64,000 nucleotides of DNA from Diphasiastrum complanatum (GCA_029204225.1 CM055112.1:31087907-31151906); one strand, 5' to 3'; shown: positions 1 to 12,873, counted from the first letter of the stretch. Numbers and translations: made by a program. The notes: generated by a model from the sequence alone, not told the origin.

Positions 1-72
1 TTTTGCTTCCACAAAGAGCATTTGGAAAACATCCAGAGTTTGGGAGAATTTTCTAGTGGAGGTTGAAATTAG

Positions 73-260
73 CTTGTTTGTTTTCGACCATTGGAAATAG
101 CTAGTTGCCCTTGAGTGATGTTTTAAGCTATACTAGCTACAGACGATACAAAGAGGAGAGATCACTTGTTTGTTTTTCAACCATCAGAAGTAGATAGTTG
201 CCCTTGTGTGATGTTTAAAGTTATACTAGCTACAGACGATATAGAGAGGGGGGGAGATCA
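73..260. repeat. two-copy tandem repeat (~94 bp units)
   Basis: Units 73-164 and 165-260 align along their length. Both contain CTTGTTTGTTTT, TAGTTGCCCTTG, ATACTAGCTACAGACGATA and end in GGAGATCA or GAGATCA. They differ by scattered substitutions and a short G run, so the duplication is not recent. It lies directly before the first possible coding exon of the shugoshin-like candidate and may be its 5' leader or promoter; that role is inference. Confidence 0.85.
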
Positions 261-326
261 CTAATCTTCAACAACACAATATTCAAGTACTTGTTATGCA
301 AAAATAAAAGATTAATTGAAAGAAGT

Positions 327-3152
327 ATGCGAGCTTGCAAGGTATGTATGATCATCTTTTATCTAAGAACTGTTTTTTGTACATGTTATGTATTACCTTA
401 TAGTATGTTTCTTTTCAGACGAGCTCAAAAATGATGGCAATGTTGAGAGAAAAAAGATCTGGTGAGATTACCAAAAGATCACATAAAGTTAAGGTAACCA
501 AAAAAAAGTTTGTTTGACTAATTTTGATATTGTATTTTAAATGTATAGTTTTCAGAATATTGTGCATCAAACTTATTCTGTAGAGCTTGTGTAAATGTTT
601 GAATAGTAAGTGAGCTTTGGTTGAGATATTCGTTCTGGTTTAAATTTTACTCTGTATTTTGTTTGTGTATTTTGTAGGTAAATCACAGCCTGATTCAAAA
701 TCTGAAGAAAGAAAATTTTGTTGATGTTGCCAAAAACCTGCACGGTTCCAAGAAAGTCAAGGTTTTTTTTTTTATTCTTAGAGCATCATCAAAAAATTTT
801 CTTTCACATGTTTGTAGATTATAATTTACATGCAACTTCTTTAAATAATGATTTCATCATTTATCAAAGTCATGACACGTGATTTAGTATAACGTTGAAG
901 TTATTTAACATATGTCATGTTTGCAGTTTTTTTAGAATTTTGGATTAAGCCTTGTAGAGTTTGTATTTCTATCAAATAGATCGTTTCAGTTGTGTGTTTC
1001 GAGTTGATTTGAATTTATGTTGTTTTGTCTTTGGATATCAGGCCTCCATGAGCTTGATTATGGCTCTAAAAATCAGAATTCAAGTAATCAGTCAATGGTA
1101 TGAGATATTCAAATGTTCAGGAAGTTGCTCTTTTCTAAAATCGTGATTGATGCTATATTTTGGCAATTAGTTTTAATGTGATTCTTTTGTAGGTGCGTGA
1201 GCCAGAAATATGGGAGCAAGATCAAGAGACCATTTTGATGAAGTTTTTTAATGTCAAGACAGTAAACGAGCTTTAAGAATCATGGCAGCTACTATTCATT
1301 AATCAACTTTGTAATAGTCATATGAGCGATCGTAGCTCAGCTAACATAAGAAAAATATTGAAGAAAAAAAAAAGTCATGTTGCAGAAACACATACCTGGA
1401 CAGTTACAATGACGATGTCCAGTTCTTTGTATCTACGAACTATTTTTCGTGAAAGACGTGCTTTTTAAGATGGATTTGACATTGATCAAAGTGAATGTGC
1501 GACAACGATTTGATCTTAACAAAGGGCTTTTAATGTAGAGATGTCAATCTAATCGTGCATATTTTTTGTAATAAAAGCTCTGGCCGTCATATGCCTTTTT
1601 TTTTTTGTTGAAGCAATCCTTAAACAAAAGCATTGCATGAAATATGTTGTATATTCATGTTTCACTTCTCAACCATTGCAATTCAAAGCTACATATTTTC
1701 TTGGACATGCTTGACCCTAAACATTGCTTTTGATCTCGTTATGTAGGCGGTGGTTTGATGACAAGGCGATAGACATTTCGCTGGTGACTGATGATAAAAC
1801 TATTGTGACTATTGAAAGTGCATTGCTTTCTTTAATACTTCACCTTGTGGATCAAGTTCTTCTTAGGCTGGTGGTGCTTATTTATGATAGGCAGTCCATG
1901 TTAGTTGATTGGTTTGCTTATAAAATGCTTTTCTCTTCTTCTGGTGAGGAAAACTGTAGGAGAAGGGTAAATTATCATCTGTTGCGGCTACTGCGGTCTT
2001 CTTCACCAGGTCCATGCATCCAATTCATCAACGATTTGGTTGTCAAATTCAAAACGGCGCAAGGCATATGTTCACGTTATACACAACTGCATGCTCCTCT
2101 AATTTGTGTTTTGGCGACACCTACGGTGCCTTTTTGGAGCAATTCAACAATCCGAATTGTATGTATTTGATCAGTTCACCTTTAACTTGTAAAGTTCTTC
2201 GAACATTTTTGCTTCTTACTTGCCTATGTTTTTGTAAGTTAAATATGTTGTGGTTATGTCCGAACCGCTTCATCTAGCAAAAAAATCAAGACATTTTGGG
2301 GTCTACGTGTTTGTACGATTTCTGGCTGCTGTGCTTGATAGATTGAGGATAAGGTTCATTGGTTTGTTTGTAGAATTTGTCACAGAAAGGTTTTTGTTTT
2401 GGTCGGCTGCTGCATACTGGGGAAAATTTTAGGGTTTATGTGCGTGCCCTTCTCTAACCTTTGTCTTGATCATTCTGAGTACTTGTTCCGGGATCCATTC
2501 TATCCTCTGATGCAGCCAATGTGAACTTTAATGAGTTCTTTTTACAGGTGTAAAAACTTCATCTCTCCCATCAACGTCCTTGGATTATATACAGTGAATA
2601 CTTTGCCACATGGTTTGGAGTCTCTGAAGAAAGAAGGCATGAATGGCTATACACCCTGCGGTGACGTGCAACTTTCTACATATACATACATACATACATA
2701 TATACAATTCTAGATAGATTGGAGTGAAATCATTTGGGAAATTCATGGACTTACCTTTGCATGAACTGCTGCACAATTAGCAGCTACCTTTTGGGTATTC
2801 TCACCTCGGTTCTGGTTTGCTTGTGAGCTTTTCAATAGTTTAAGTTGGAAATTTGCATTGCCTAGGTGTGTTTCTTTTCCAAGAGAAATTCTACGGCGGC
2901 GCAGTCGCTTGGCACGCAATCCACCAACATCAACTGCAGCTAGCTATATTTCACGTGGAGGTAACACTCTTGCTTCTTTCGGCACTCTGTCCACTGTATC
3001 TTCACATATCTAGTCTAGATCGTTTGATCTTTTCTTATTTTCTTGTATTCTCAAAAGCTAACTAAGACGAACAAACTTGATGTTGAAATATAACATGAAC
3101 TCAATTATTTATGACGACAGTAAAGCGAATGAGATTTGGTGCGGATATGTAG
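327..3152 (+). CDS. spliced gene candidate, shugoshin-like (tentative, may be broken)
   Basis: Candidate exons with GT-AG borders are 327-341, 419-493, 678-761, 1042-1099, 1194-1276, 2866-2960 and 3121-3152. The first three join in phase 0 and give a basic N-terminus with REKRSGEITKR, recalling the KLADITN motif of plant shugoshin, then a helix-like LIQNLKKENFVDVAKNL, recalling its coiled coil. Exon four in one frame reads LHELDYGSKNQ, close to the plant LQHELGCKN segment. The last two exons join in phase to LRRRSRLARNPPTSTAAS, then SYISRGVKRMRF and a stop, which recalls the C-terminal shugoshin box (R-rich, then SYKEP..KMR). Shugoshin guards centromeric cohesin in meiosis. The phase between exons three and four does not fit the LHEL frame, and exon five (1194-1276) ends in a stop in the same frame. 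The 1277-2865 stretch could not be modelled. It may be a pseudogene or a different gene; identity rests on short motifs only. Confidence 0.33.
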
Positions 3153-3363
3153 AAGACCAGAGCCAGTGCGACCGTCAGAGAAAACTTGTACCTGAGCTTT
3201 CGGATTATGAGTTACCAAGTGCTAATAAGAATCCAGCCGAGGAGCCTGGTCCTGTCAGTCGACCTTGATATCTTCTTGCAAACCCACCAATGTCTATATT
3301 ATTCTTAGATCTGATGCCTCCGTGACTGTTTCACAACATACATCTCAAGCGAGTGTTGAGTGC
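3153..3363. other. spacer without recognised feature
   Basis: No coding or repeat signal was recognised between the end of the shugoshin-like candidate and the target-site duplication of the gypsy element. A short open frame at 3077-3268 overlaps the last candidate exon in another frame and is probably not a separate gene. Confidence 0.4.
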
Positions 3364-3368
3364 GTAAG

Positions 3369-4287
3369 TGTTGCGCCGGCGCCTCAAAGGGTGCTGGGAC
3401 TTGAGCGGTTTCCCCAACACGCGCTTAAGTCTAACATTCATCCATCATGCACTTACGTAAAAGCCAACTCAGAAACGTAACAAGCTTAACCATTTAGACT
3501 TAAGAAAACTGGAATCCCAACCAACCCGAAAGCCAACTCAGAATCCGTCCCCAAAAGGTAACCAAAGGCAAAGACAAGCCACACATGAAACCCAAGGCAT
3601 AGTGGTCGCCAAACTGACCAATTGGCATAGCGGCAAGCCCCATGTCGATGACAGAGACCCTTAGGCGCCAGCGACGCAAAAAGGTTGTAGTAAGGGTCCT
3701 TCCACTTGGACCAGTCCCAGAGGCGAAACCGAAATGATAATCATCCCCAAGGATCAACTTTATTAGATTTGGAAGAGGTTACATTCATACATAGAATGAC
3801 CGGTCTCGGGGCCACCAACACGTGCTGGGCATTGTGCCTGGCTCGTGCTGGTAGAGGGAGCTGAGACCTGGCGACTGGATTCCTGGCGCTGGTTGAGCTG
3901 CCCAAGTTTCTGTCTGCCGGACTCCCCCTATAGTTCTGCCGTGATTCGGCGCACCCCCTCTGTTCTGAAACATAGTGCTTTCTGGTGAAGCACGCTTTTT
4001 GGGACTTAGTTTTTATTTTGTTAATTAAGCCTGGCAAGCCTGGCAGAATCAGTCTGGCTCCCGGACATGGGTCCCGGGAGCCGTTCCGGTGGGCAGAATC
4101 AACTTGCTTCCTGACTAGGCCATGACTCGAGCTCCAGAGCTAGCTCATGACTTGTGACTACTTGACTGGCTCACCACAGGTCGGAGGCTCAGTCCTTGAC
4201 GTTCTAACTTGCTCTGGGACCTTAGGGAGTGTCACCCCTTAGAGTCTTACAGGGCACGTTGGGTGCACCTGAGTTAGCTTTACAACA
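3369..4287 (-). repeat. gypsy element, 3' LTR (left)
   Basis: Starts TGTTGCGCCGGCGCC and ends GCTTTACAACA on the plus strand, and aligns end to end with 8728-9645. Because the element points left, this is its 3' LTR. The short open frames seen inside recur in the other LTR and are not genes. Confidence 0.95.
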
Positions 4288-4298
4288 TCCTCCCCTCG
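4288..4298 (-). other. polypurine tract of the gypsy element
   Basis: The minus strand reads CGAGGGGAGGA directly next to the 3' LTR, the usual place for plus-strand priming in LTR retrotransposons. Confidence 0.8.
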
Positions 4299-4529
4299 TT
4301 TGAAAAAGCTGATGTCCTCATCAGGGCCAAACTAGACCTAGGACGTATGGCACGGGCTTAATTCACCGGCCTTAGCAACTTTGAATTACAAAATACATTG
4401 GTAGTAGCACAGGAAAAAGTGTAGATAAAGTTCACTTACGTAAAACCTGTGTAAAACTGCAAGTGATTTATTGGCAAACTTAAGAAAAATACCGGGAAGT
4501 TCCTTGAACTTCAGAATGGCCATGAATGT

Positions 4530-7500
4530 TTATGTAAGAGGCATGCCGCCAGGTAGTGCTTTGTGTGCCGATCTGGGAAAAAGGCTATTGCGTTGGTTCT
4601 TCTGCAGATAATCTGCTAGTACTTCAGGGGCTCCCTCCTTAAGTTTGTCTTCGTACTCCCAAGAAGCCTCAATAAGTGGAGCCCGTAGCCACTTCACTAG
4701 ATATTCACGTTGAACGCCAGTTCGCTTTCTATGTGTCAATATTTGTTCTGGTACAAGCTGTCTCTTCGTATCATCAAGTGTCGTTGGTGGGTGACGGAGT
4801 TCGTGTTGCCAATCAAATCGCTCATCTGGTTTGTACCATTTGAGTAATGAGATATGAAACACATTGTGTATATCCAAGCTAGATGGCAGCGCTTATCGAT
4901 AAGCCACTGGGTTGATCTTCTTGGTGACATAATATGGTCCCGCATAAGGTCGAGCAAACTTATGAGAAAAACCTTTTGGTAACGCAATGTTCTTTGTGTT
5001 CAGCCATACTTGATCACCTTCCTCAAATTCCAGTTCTCGTCGATGTGGGTTTACATCAGCTGCCATACTCCTTTGTGACTGCTCTAAAAATGCCTTCACC
5101 TCGGTCAGCTTTGTGTGCCACTCATTGATGAATTCCTCTACAGTGGGTACTGGTGTTTCCTGCACGCCTCTAAGAAAAGAGCTTGGAACAATCGGTAGCC
5201 GACCATTGCTTATCTCGAAGGGTGCCCTTCCAGTAGATCTGTTCACTTGGTTGTTATGTGCAAACTCGAGAATATCCAAGTAGTTGACCCAATCGGATTG
5301 GTCCCAAGCGACATAATTTTGTAAATATTATTCAATCTGTCGATTGACTCGCTCCGTTTGCCCATTTGTCTGAGGATGATATGCAGTACTGAAATTCAAT
5401 CCGGTTCCCACGAGGCGAAATAGACAAGTCCAAAACTTTCCGACGAACTTGGTGTCTCGGTCAGAAATAATCGTTCTAGGCAGGCCGTGGTATTTGAAAA
5501 CACATTTGAAAAATAACCTTGCCACTTCTTCAGCTGTCACTGAACTTTTAGTTGGTACTAGATGAACTTGCTTTGAAAACCGGTCAACCACCACATAAAT
5601 TGAGTCGAATCCTTGGCACCGTGGTAGTTGAACAATAAAATCCATGCTCACCGAATCCCATGGGTATGCTGGTATCGGTAATGGTTGGAGTAGTCCAGCC
5701 GGAGCTAGCGGTTCCACCTTCACTTGTTGACATGTCGGGCATGTTTGTACATAGGATTCAACGTCTGCCCACATACTTGGCCAATAGAAGCCTCTTTTGA
5801 GAAGTTCATACATGCGATTCACCCCTGGATGCCCGGCGGCTAGTACGTCATGATGTTCTCGCAAGACTTTCTTCCTCAGGTTGATGTTGTCTGGGACATA
5901 TACTCTGCGTTGTTTATAGACAACCATTTGATCTTTCCAAGTGAAATGTTTATGAGGCTTTCCCAGCTGGAATTCAATCATTAAGTCCTTTGCCAATGCA
6001 TCTACACCATAATTCTCTCTGATTTCTTGGAGTAGGCCAGTCACCTGAGTTGTCACGGTTGCCATCAAGTGTTCTTGTCTACTTAGTGCATCCGCCACCA
6101 CATTGTTCTTTCCCGCCATGTGTAAAATGTCTATATTGAATTTTGAGAGAAAGTTTTGCCATGGCATTTGCTTTGGCGTGAGCATACCTTGGGATGAGAA
6201 GTACTTGAGTGATACATTATCAGTGAACGCCTTAAAGGGTTTTTCTGCCACATAATGTCTCCAATGCTCCACTGCTTGGACTACATCGACCATTTCTTTT
6301 TCATGAGTTGGCCATCGTCGCTCTACGTCACTCAATTTCTTTGAAAAATATGCAACAGGTTTTCCGTCTTGCATCAGCACGGCCCCAATAGCAAAGTTCG
6401 ACGCATCTGTATGTATTTCAAAAGGTTTGCTAAAGTCCGGTAAGGCAAGGATGGGTTCTTGAGTGATCCATCATTTTAGTTCTTGGAACGCTGCTTCACA
6501 TTCCGGTGTCCATGTCATCTTCAGATGAGTCTTGGTCTGCTCCAACAGTGGTGCCACAATTTTGCTAAATGCCTCAATGAATCTCTTGTAAAAGTTACAC
6601 AAGCCCACAAAGGATTTGATGTCATGAACAGTTTTAGGTGCTAGCCAATCCAAGATAGCCTTGATCTTCTTAGGATCCATTCGAATCCGTCCGTGGCCTA
6701 TAACATGTCCAAGGAAGTCAACTTCCTCCACCACAAACTCACATTTCTCTCTTTTCACGAACAAGCAGTTCCTCCTCAGTCGTTGGAGAACTGTCCTTAA
6801 ATGTTGAATGTGATCTTTTAGGTTCCGGCTAAATATTAATATGTCATCAATGTACACAATGACAAATTCATCCAAGCAGTCTTGAAATATATTGTTCATC
6901 AACGTGCAAAAAGTGGCTGGTGCGTTTGTTAGACCGAATGGCATCACCAGGAACTCGTGACTCCCGTACCACGTTTGAAACGCCGTTTTGTGCTCATCAC
7001 CTTTAGCTATTCGAATTTGATGATATCCAAATCTGAGATCTATTCGGCTAAAGTATTTGGCATGTTTGAGTTGGTCGAATAGGTCATCAATTCTAGGCAT
7101 GGGGTACTTGTTCTTGATGGTACTCTTGTTAAGCATGCGATAATCCACACACATTCGAAGAGTTTTGTCTGTCTTTTCCACGAACAACACTGGGGCTCCA
7201 AAAGGTGAAGCGCTAGGTCTAATAAAACCTTTGTTTATCAATTCACCAATTTGTCGTTTCAGTTCCGCCAACTCTTCTTGTGACATTCTGTAGGGCGCTC
7301 GTGAAGTTGGCTCTGTTCCTGGTACCAACTCAATTTTATGGTCCACTGGTCTTCGAGGAGGTAGCTTAGCTGGGAGTTCCTCTGGGAACACATTGCTAAA
7401 TTCTTCTAACAGATCTGCCACTTCTTCTGGCAAGTTTTCTTGTCGCACGCTTTTCCCTTCTGGGACTTCTCGACAGATGCAAAGAAAGCACTTTGACCTT

Positions 7501-8012
7501 TTCCCTTTCGCCATTCTTTTCATCACTAATGCTGCAACCAGATTTTGTTCAATATCGGTATCCTTAGCATTTCCTCCGGGCAGGGCTTTTGTCACGCAAA
7601 TTTGTCCCTTATAATCCAAGAGGACCAAGTTTGAGCTCCTACCCAAAACTGCGATACAGTGTTCATTTAACCAAGGGAGGCCCAAAATCACATCAAAGGC
7701 ATCCATCTCTAAAATCACAAAGCTAAGTTTAGCCTTCCATCTTCCAATCTGCACCGGGATGTTCAATGTCGCTTTGTCTGCATCTAGTGCTCCCTTCGCT
7801 GTTTCTACCTTGAGAGTAGATGTAACATTCCTGGTCGGCAAGCTGAATTGTTCCACTACGCTCCTTGAGATATAGTTATGTGAAGCTCCTGAGTCGATCA
7901 TGAAATCTGACTTCCTCCCCGCGATCTTTCCTGATAAGAATAACAATCTTGAACCAATCTTGGGGGTTGCCCCATGGAAGTTCCTTTCCATACTTGTGCG
8001 TCGTCCACTCAT
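4530..8012 (-). other. pol coding remains of the gypsy chromovirus
   Basis: Fossil parts, read right to left: a retroviral-type aspartic protease with [10 protein letters not shown] (near 7880); reverse transcriptase with the YIDDILIFS active-site box (near 6850); RNase H and a zinc-binding plus catalytic integrase core (about 5330-6380); and a tail with EYLVKWLRAPLIEASWE (near 4670-4710) that fits a chromodomain. Chromodomains of this kind help direct integration into heterochromatin in the chromovirus lineage. No intact single polyprotein is present. Confidence 0.9.
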
Positions 8013-8239
8013 AAATGTAAGCTCCTCTCACAACTCCCAACTAGATCAGATCAACTGGATCAAAAGAAGTAGTCAGGGATAATTCAGGTCCAAGCAAGCA
8101 CACCACAAACGAACATACCAACCAAAGCTAAACAGATGATCCCTCTCGAGTCACATTCCCCTAGAGACCGGACGTAGGATCTTTGCCTAGCCGCGCCCAC
8201 ACAAATCTATCACAGAATTAGCCCACGGGGAAACATCCA

Positions 8240-8345
8240 TCCAACCATCCGTGCTTTCACCATTAAGCAGCACATTGCCTCAGTCACGCCCCACCACTTT
8301 TTGGTCGATAGCCCTTATAGCTAAACGATCGGCAGCTATCCCACA
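8240..8345. repeat. leader repeat, single copy, shared with the second gypsy element
   Basis: Contains CCGTGCTTTCACC, AGCAGCACATTGCCTCAG and CCCTTATAGCTAAACGATCG. The same unit is repeated five times at 42046-42600 in the non-coding gypsy element. It lies in the untranslated leader between the primer site and pol. Further degenerate GTGCTT...GCAGCAC units follow up to about 8640. Confidence 0.8.
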
Positions 8346-8712
8346 CCAGCAGCTAACCACCCGTGCTTTACACCCGAATTCGAGCAGCATCTCTGTATCA
8401 ATGGTTAACCCGTACAGTTCAAATATGTCGCCCCGCACCCCACAAGGTACAGACCGTGCTTTCACCTACCTAGGCAGCACTTTGCCTCATCCGTCCTACG
8501 TGCAGACAGCGCCAGGCCCGAACCGTGAGAACTGACCGTGCTTACACCTCGAGGGCAGCACTTTGACTCATCAAGTCCCCCGTTCTGCCGACCACCCCGA
8601 CCGTGGACGCACCCGTGCTTACACTGTGGGCAGCACCTTGCGCAACGGTTGTCCTGACAAATCCCAAAAATGTGGCCATCCCTGTGAGACTTGCGTAGCT
8701 GACCGGCTAGTC

Positions 8713-8725
8713 GGCTCTGATACCA
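8713..8725 (-). other. primer binding site, initiator-Met tRNA
   Basis: The minus strand reads TGGTATCAGAGCC two bases inside the 5' LTR. This is the standard complement of the 3' end of plant initiator-Met tRNA used by many plant LTR retrotransposons. Confidence 0.93.
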
Positions 8726-8727
8726 CA

Positions 8728-9645
8728 TGTTGCGCCGGCGCCTCAAAGGGTGCTGGGACTTGAGCGGTTTCCCCAACACGCGCTTAAGTCTAACATTCAT
8801 CCATCATGCACTTACGTAAAAGCCAACTCAGAAACGTAACAAGCTTAACCATTTAGACTTAAGAAAACTGGAATCCCAACCAACCCGAAAGCCAACTCAG
8901 AATCCGTCCCCAAAAGGTAACCAAAGGCAAAGACAAGCCACACATGAAACCCAAGGCATAGTGGTCACCAAATTGACCAATTGGCATAGCGGCAAGCCCC
9001 ATGTCGATGACATGGACCCTTAGGCGCCAGCGACGCAAAAAGGTTGTAGTAAGGGTCCTTCCACTTGGACCAGTCCCGGAGGCGAAACCGAAATGGTAAT
9101 CATCCCCAAGGATCAACTTTATTAGATTTGGAAGAGGTTACATTCATACATAGACTGACCGGTCTCGGGGCCACCAACACGTGCTGGGCATTGTGCCTAG
9201 CTCGTGCTGGTAGAGGGAGCTGAGACCTGGCGACTGGATTCCTGGCGCTGGTTGAGCTGCCCAAGTTTCTGTCTGCCGGACTCCCCCTATAGTTCTGTTG
9301 TGATTCGGCGCACCCCCTCTGTTCTGAAACATAGTGCTTTCTGGTAAAGCACGCTTTTTGGGACTTAGTTTTTATTTTGCTGATTAAGCCTGGCAAGCCT
9401 GGCAGAATCAGTCTGGCTCCCGGACATGGGTCCCGGGAGCCATCCCGGTGGCAGAATCAACTTGCTTCCTGACTAGGCCATGACTCGAGCTCCAGAGCTA
9501 GCTCATGACTTGTGACTACTTGACTGGCTCACCACAGGTCGGAGGCTCAGTCCTTGACGTTCTAACTTGCTCTGGGACCTTAGGGAGTGTCACCCCTTAG
9601 AGTCTTACAGGGCACGTTGGGTGCACCTGAGTCAGCTTTACAACA
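8728..9645 (-). repeat. gypsy element, 5' LTR (right)
   Basis: 918 bp copy of the left LTR with the same TG...CA ends. The flanking GTAAG at 9646-9650 repeats 3364-3368. About 16 substitutions and one single-base length difference separate the copies. Confidence 0.95.
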
Positions 9646-9678
9646 GTAAGGGATCCATTTCTAAATGACTTCCTTCAG

Positions 9679-10165
9679 CTTTGGACAAAATATGTCCGTG
9701 ATTTTGAAATTTTAAAATTTTAAAATTTGCAAAGATTCATGAATATTCATGATCAATATTCACAATAATCACAACCAGTGCTCAAAATTCTCACGACTAG
9801 TATTCACAATAATCATTATCATTGTTCACAATAATCATGATCAATATCTAAGTTATTAGCTTTTCAATATAGGTGATTTTAGATACTCTCTTCAGACACA
9901 TCTCATAAAAGTCAATCGATTCTTCATCCGATAAATGGAAGACATTTTGTATATATCATGCAAAACAAGACACTACTAGAAATAATAAAATTATATTGAT
10001 TAAGAAATTATCAAAATATATTATTACTTGTCATATTTGTTCATTCAAGCATGTGAGAGCGGAATAATAAGAAGAAGAAGCTAGAACATGTGGAATCAAG
10101 CATGCATTATATCCTTTTAAGTCTCTTGTGACATATGTGATTACTATTATCATCTTGTGAGAATT
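9679..10165 (+). repeat. left arm of inverted repeat
   Basis: Read forward it matches the reverse complement of 14155-14617 at an estimated 80-85% by eye. Shared blocks include AAAATATGTC.GTGATTTTG, GATTCATGAATATTCATGATC, GGAAGACATTTTGTATATAT and GAACATGTGGAA.CAAGCATG. Four or five degenerate copies of a ~22 bp ATTCACAATAATCATGATCA unit lie near the outer end. Confidence 0.85.
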
Positions 10166-10249
10166 CTTCATGAAGGCTACCAACAACCTTCATAAACATA
10201 CAAACCATGACAATAAACCCTAATATATTGAAATGAAGAAAAAAAAAAA

Positions 10250-12740
10250 ATCAAGTGGTTGTAAGAGATTTGCACTCAACTTCACAAGATGATAAGGATA
10301 TAGTTGCTTGCTTATTTGATAGCCAAGAAACCAAATTCCCTCCATGAAAAATTGTGTAAACACTTGTGGATTTCCTATTTATCCTGTCTCCTGCAAAATC
10401 TGAGTTTGAAAAAGCAACCAAAGTTAGATCTTCTCCTTTGTAGATCAATCCAAAGTCTAAGGTAGAAGATACATATCTCAAGATTCTTTTAGCCAACTTC
10501 CAATGATATTTCTTTGGATCCTGCATGTGTTGGCTTAGCTTATGCACACTAAAGCTTAGATCATACCTTGTCATAGTTAACCATATAAGTGAGCCAATAA
10601 TACTCCTATAAAGAGTGATGTCCTCAAAGGATCTTTCATCATCTTTCATAGGAACTTTTACAATGTGCTCCATTGGTGTATCTATGCCTTTATAGTTTTC
10701 CATCTGAAATTTCTTAAGCATGGAAAGTGCATATCTACTTTGACTTATGAAAGCATGTTCTTTCCAAAAGTCAATTTCTAGGCCTAAAATGTAGTGAAGA
10801 ACTCCTAGATCTTGCATCTTAAATCCACTACCAAGTGCATACTTAGTTTCTTCAACTAGCTCCTCATTATTTCCACTAAGAATGATATCATTTACATAGA
10901 TGAGAAGAATAACCAGATTTTTATTTACAAACTTAATATACAATGAAGGGTCATATTCACTAACACGAAATCTGAGTGATATGAGAAAGGAGTTGAGCGT
11001 TGTATACCAAGACCTTGGTGCTTGTTTTAGGTCATAGAGACTTTCGAACAAAAGACAAACTTTTGATTCTTCACCAACTTCCACAAATCCAGGTGGTTGC
11101 TCCATGTAGATCTCCTCCTCAAGGTAACCATTGAAAAAGGCATTAGAAACATCAAGTTGAAACATCCTCCAATTTTGATAACATGCAAGAGAAATGAGAA
11201 TTCTTATAGTTACCATTTTTGCAATAGCTGCAAAAGTGTCTTCATAGTCAAGACCTTTGATTCGAGAGTAACCTTTGGCACACAGTCTTGCTTTGAATTT
11301 GCTGATGGATCCGTCATTGTTGTACTTGATCCTGAATACCCACTTACATCCAATGACGTGCATGTTGTTAGCTTGCTCCAGAATCTTAGATGTGTGGTTT
11401 GACATCAAGGCTTCAAACTCGAGGGTCATTGCTTCAACCCATTTCTTGGATTGAAGTGCTTCTTGGACATCTTTACGCTGTTCATCTTATATGAAGAATG
11501 CATGATAGGAAGTTTCACCTTCCACTTGCCTTCCTCCCTCATCATAAGTGAGCCTTATTGGCTCAGATCTTTCTCTTGTGGATCTTCTTGGTGTATGTGT
11601 TTGAAGTTGCTCCACCTCAAGCCTCTGCCCCACCACTTCTTGGACAATATTAAGATTGATGATTGTAGATCCTGCATGAGACTCCTTGATCTTTGCTTCA
11701 TCGAAGTTAAATTTTTTATTTTCATGAAAGATCACATTTCTACTTACAACATTCTTGTCAGTAGATGGAACATAAACTTTATACGCTTTCTTAGAAGATG
11801 CATATCGAACAAAAATACCTTTAATAGCAATAGGATCATCCTTTTTCCTAGTCTCTAAAGGAACATGCACAAAGCATAAATAGCCAAAGATCCTAGGATG
11901 ATCTACCTTAGGTTTTTTCTTGTACAACATCGCAAATGGTGTTCTTCCTTCTATAGCAAGATTAGGAAGCCTAATACAAAGATAATTTGCACATGCAACT
12001 ACTTCTCCCCAAAATTCTTTAGGTAGAGATGCTTCTAGCCTAATGGCTTTTGCACATTCACATAATGGTCTATTTTTTCTTTCAGCAACTCCAATTTTTT
12101 GAGGAGTATAAGAACAAGAAAATTATCTCTGTATTCCCTCTCACTCACAGTAGAGGTGTATTCACCTCCACTATCACTTCTCAAAGCTTTTAACTTGAAA
12201 TAAAACTACTTTTATACATAAGCTTTGAGAGTAAGAAAGACATCATAAACCATGGCTTTAGAAAATAGCATGTAGATCCAAGAATATCTTGTGTAATCAT
12301 CTATGAAAGAAACAAAGCAATTTGCTCCTCCTTTGCCCTTGCTTGAAGAGACATGAACATCAGAGTGCACGAGTTCAAATGGATGTTGAGTTTTGATGTT
12401 GGATCTCAGAAAAGGTCTCCTATGTGATTTTGCCAAAACACAAGCTTCACAAGGTTGAAGCTCCTTTGAAAGTGTCTTTGGTAGTCCAACTACTTTTCCT
12501 TCCTTGACCATAGATTGCATAGCCTTGAAATTGAGATGTCCCAATCTCTTATGTCATAGGTCCTCCTGATGAACCTTGGTCTCATAAGCAACATCATAAA
12601 TGTTAGCACTCTCCCTAGAATCTAGCTTGTACAACTTTCCAACTCTAGATCCTCTACCTATCATTTCACTCTCCCTTGAGATTACTCACTTGTCAATATA
12701 AAATTTGACATCCAATCCAATATCAAACAACTGTCCTACA
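10250..12740 (-). mobile_element. Ty1/copia fossil, no LTRs seen
   Basis: Minus-strand remains of integrase (GHLNFKAMQSMVKEGK and HSDVHVSSSKGKGG near 12350-12540) and of reverse transcriptase (QLDVSNAFFNGYLEEE near 11150, YVNDIILSG near 10890), ending in an incomplete RNase H near 10250. The order integrase then RT is that of copia. It has many breaks, no LTR or primer site was found at either end, and it looks much older than the Copia at 32703-39132. It sits inside the inverted-repeat element. Confidence 0.88.
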
Positions 12741-12873
12741 CTAATGAGCAAAAGTGAGATGCATTTACATTATGTTTTATACCATGGTTTATACCGAAGG
12801 GGCCTTTTTTCCATCAGTCACGGTATTACCCTCGATGAACAAAGTATTTAGGAATTCCTCTTGGCCTGCTTGA

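Larger units (their letters stand above)
3369..9645 (-). mobile_element. Ty3/gypsy chromovirus, both LTRs present, broken
   Basis: A 6.28 kb LTR retrotransposon on the minus strand. Near-identical direct repeats of 919 and 918 bp start TG and end CA, and 5 bp direct copies of GTAAG flank it (3364-3368 and 9646-9650). The initiator-Met primer site lies inside the right LTR and a purine-rich tract lies inside the left LTR. The domain order in the pol remains, protease, reverse transcriptase, RNase H, integrase and then a chromodomain-like tail, is that of chromoviruses. No gag coding is recognised between the primer site and protease. The coding part carries several breaks, roughly four or five. 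Counting by eye, the LTRs differ at about 16 positions (~1.7%), so the insertion is young, under about a million years if a grass-like rate applies. Confidence 0.93.

Noticed and set aside
3500-4037. Open frames of 85 and 98 codons on the minus strand, repeated at 8859-9396
   Set aside because: They lie inside the two LTRs of the gypsy element and recur only because the LTRs are duplicates.
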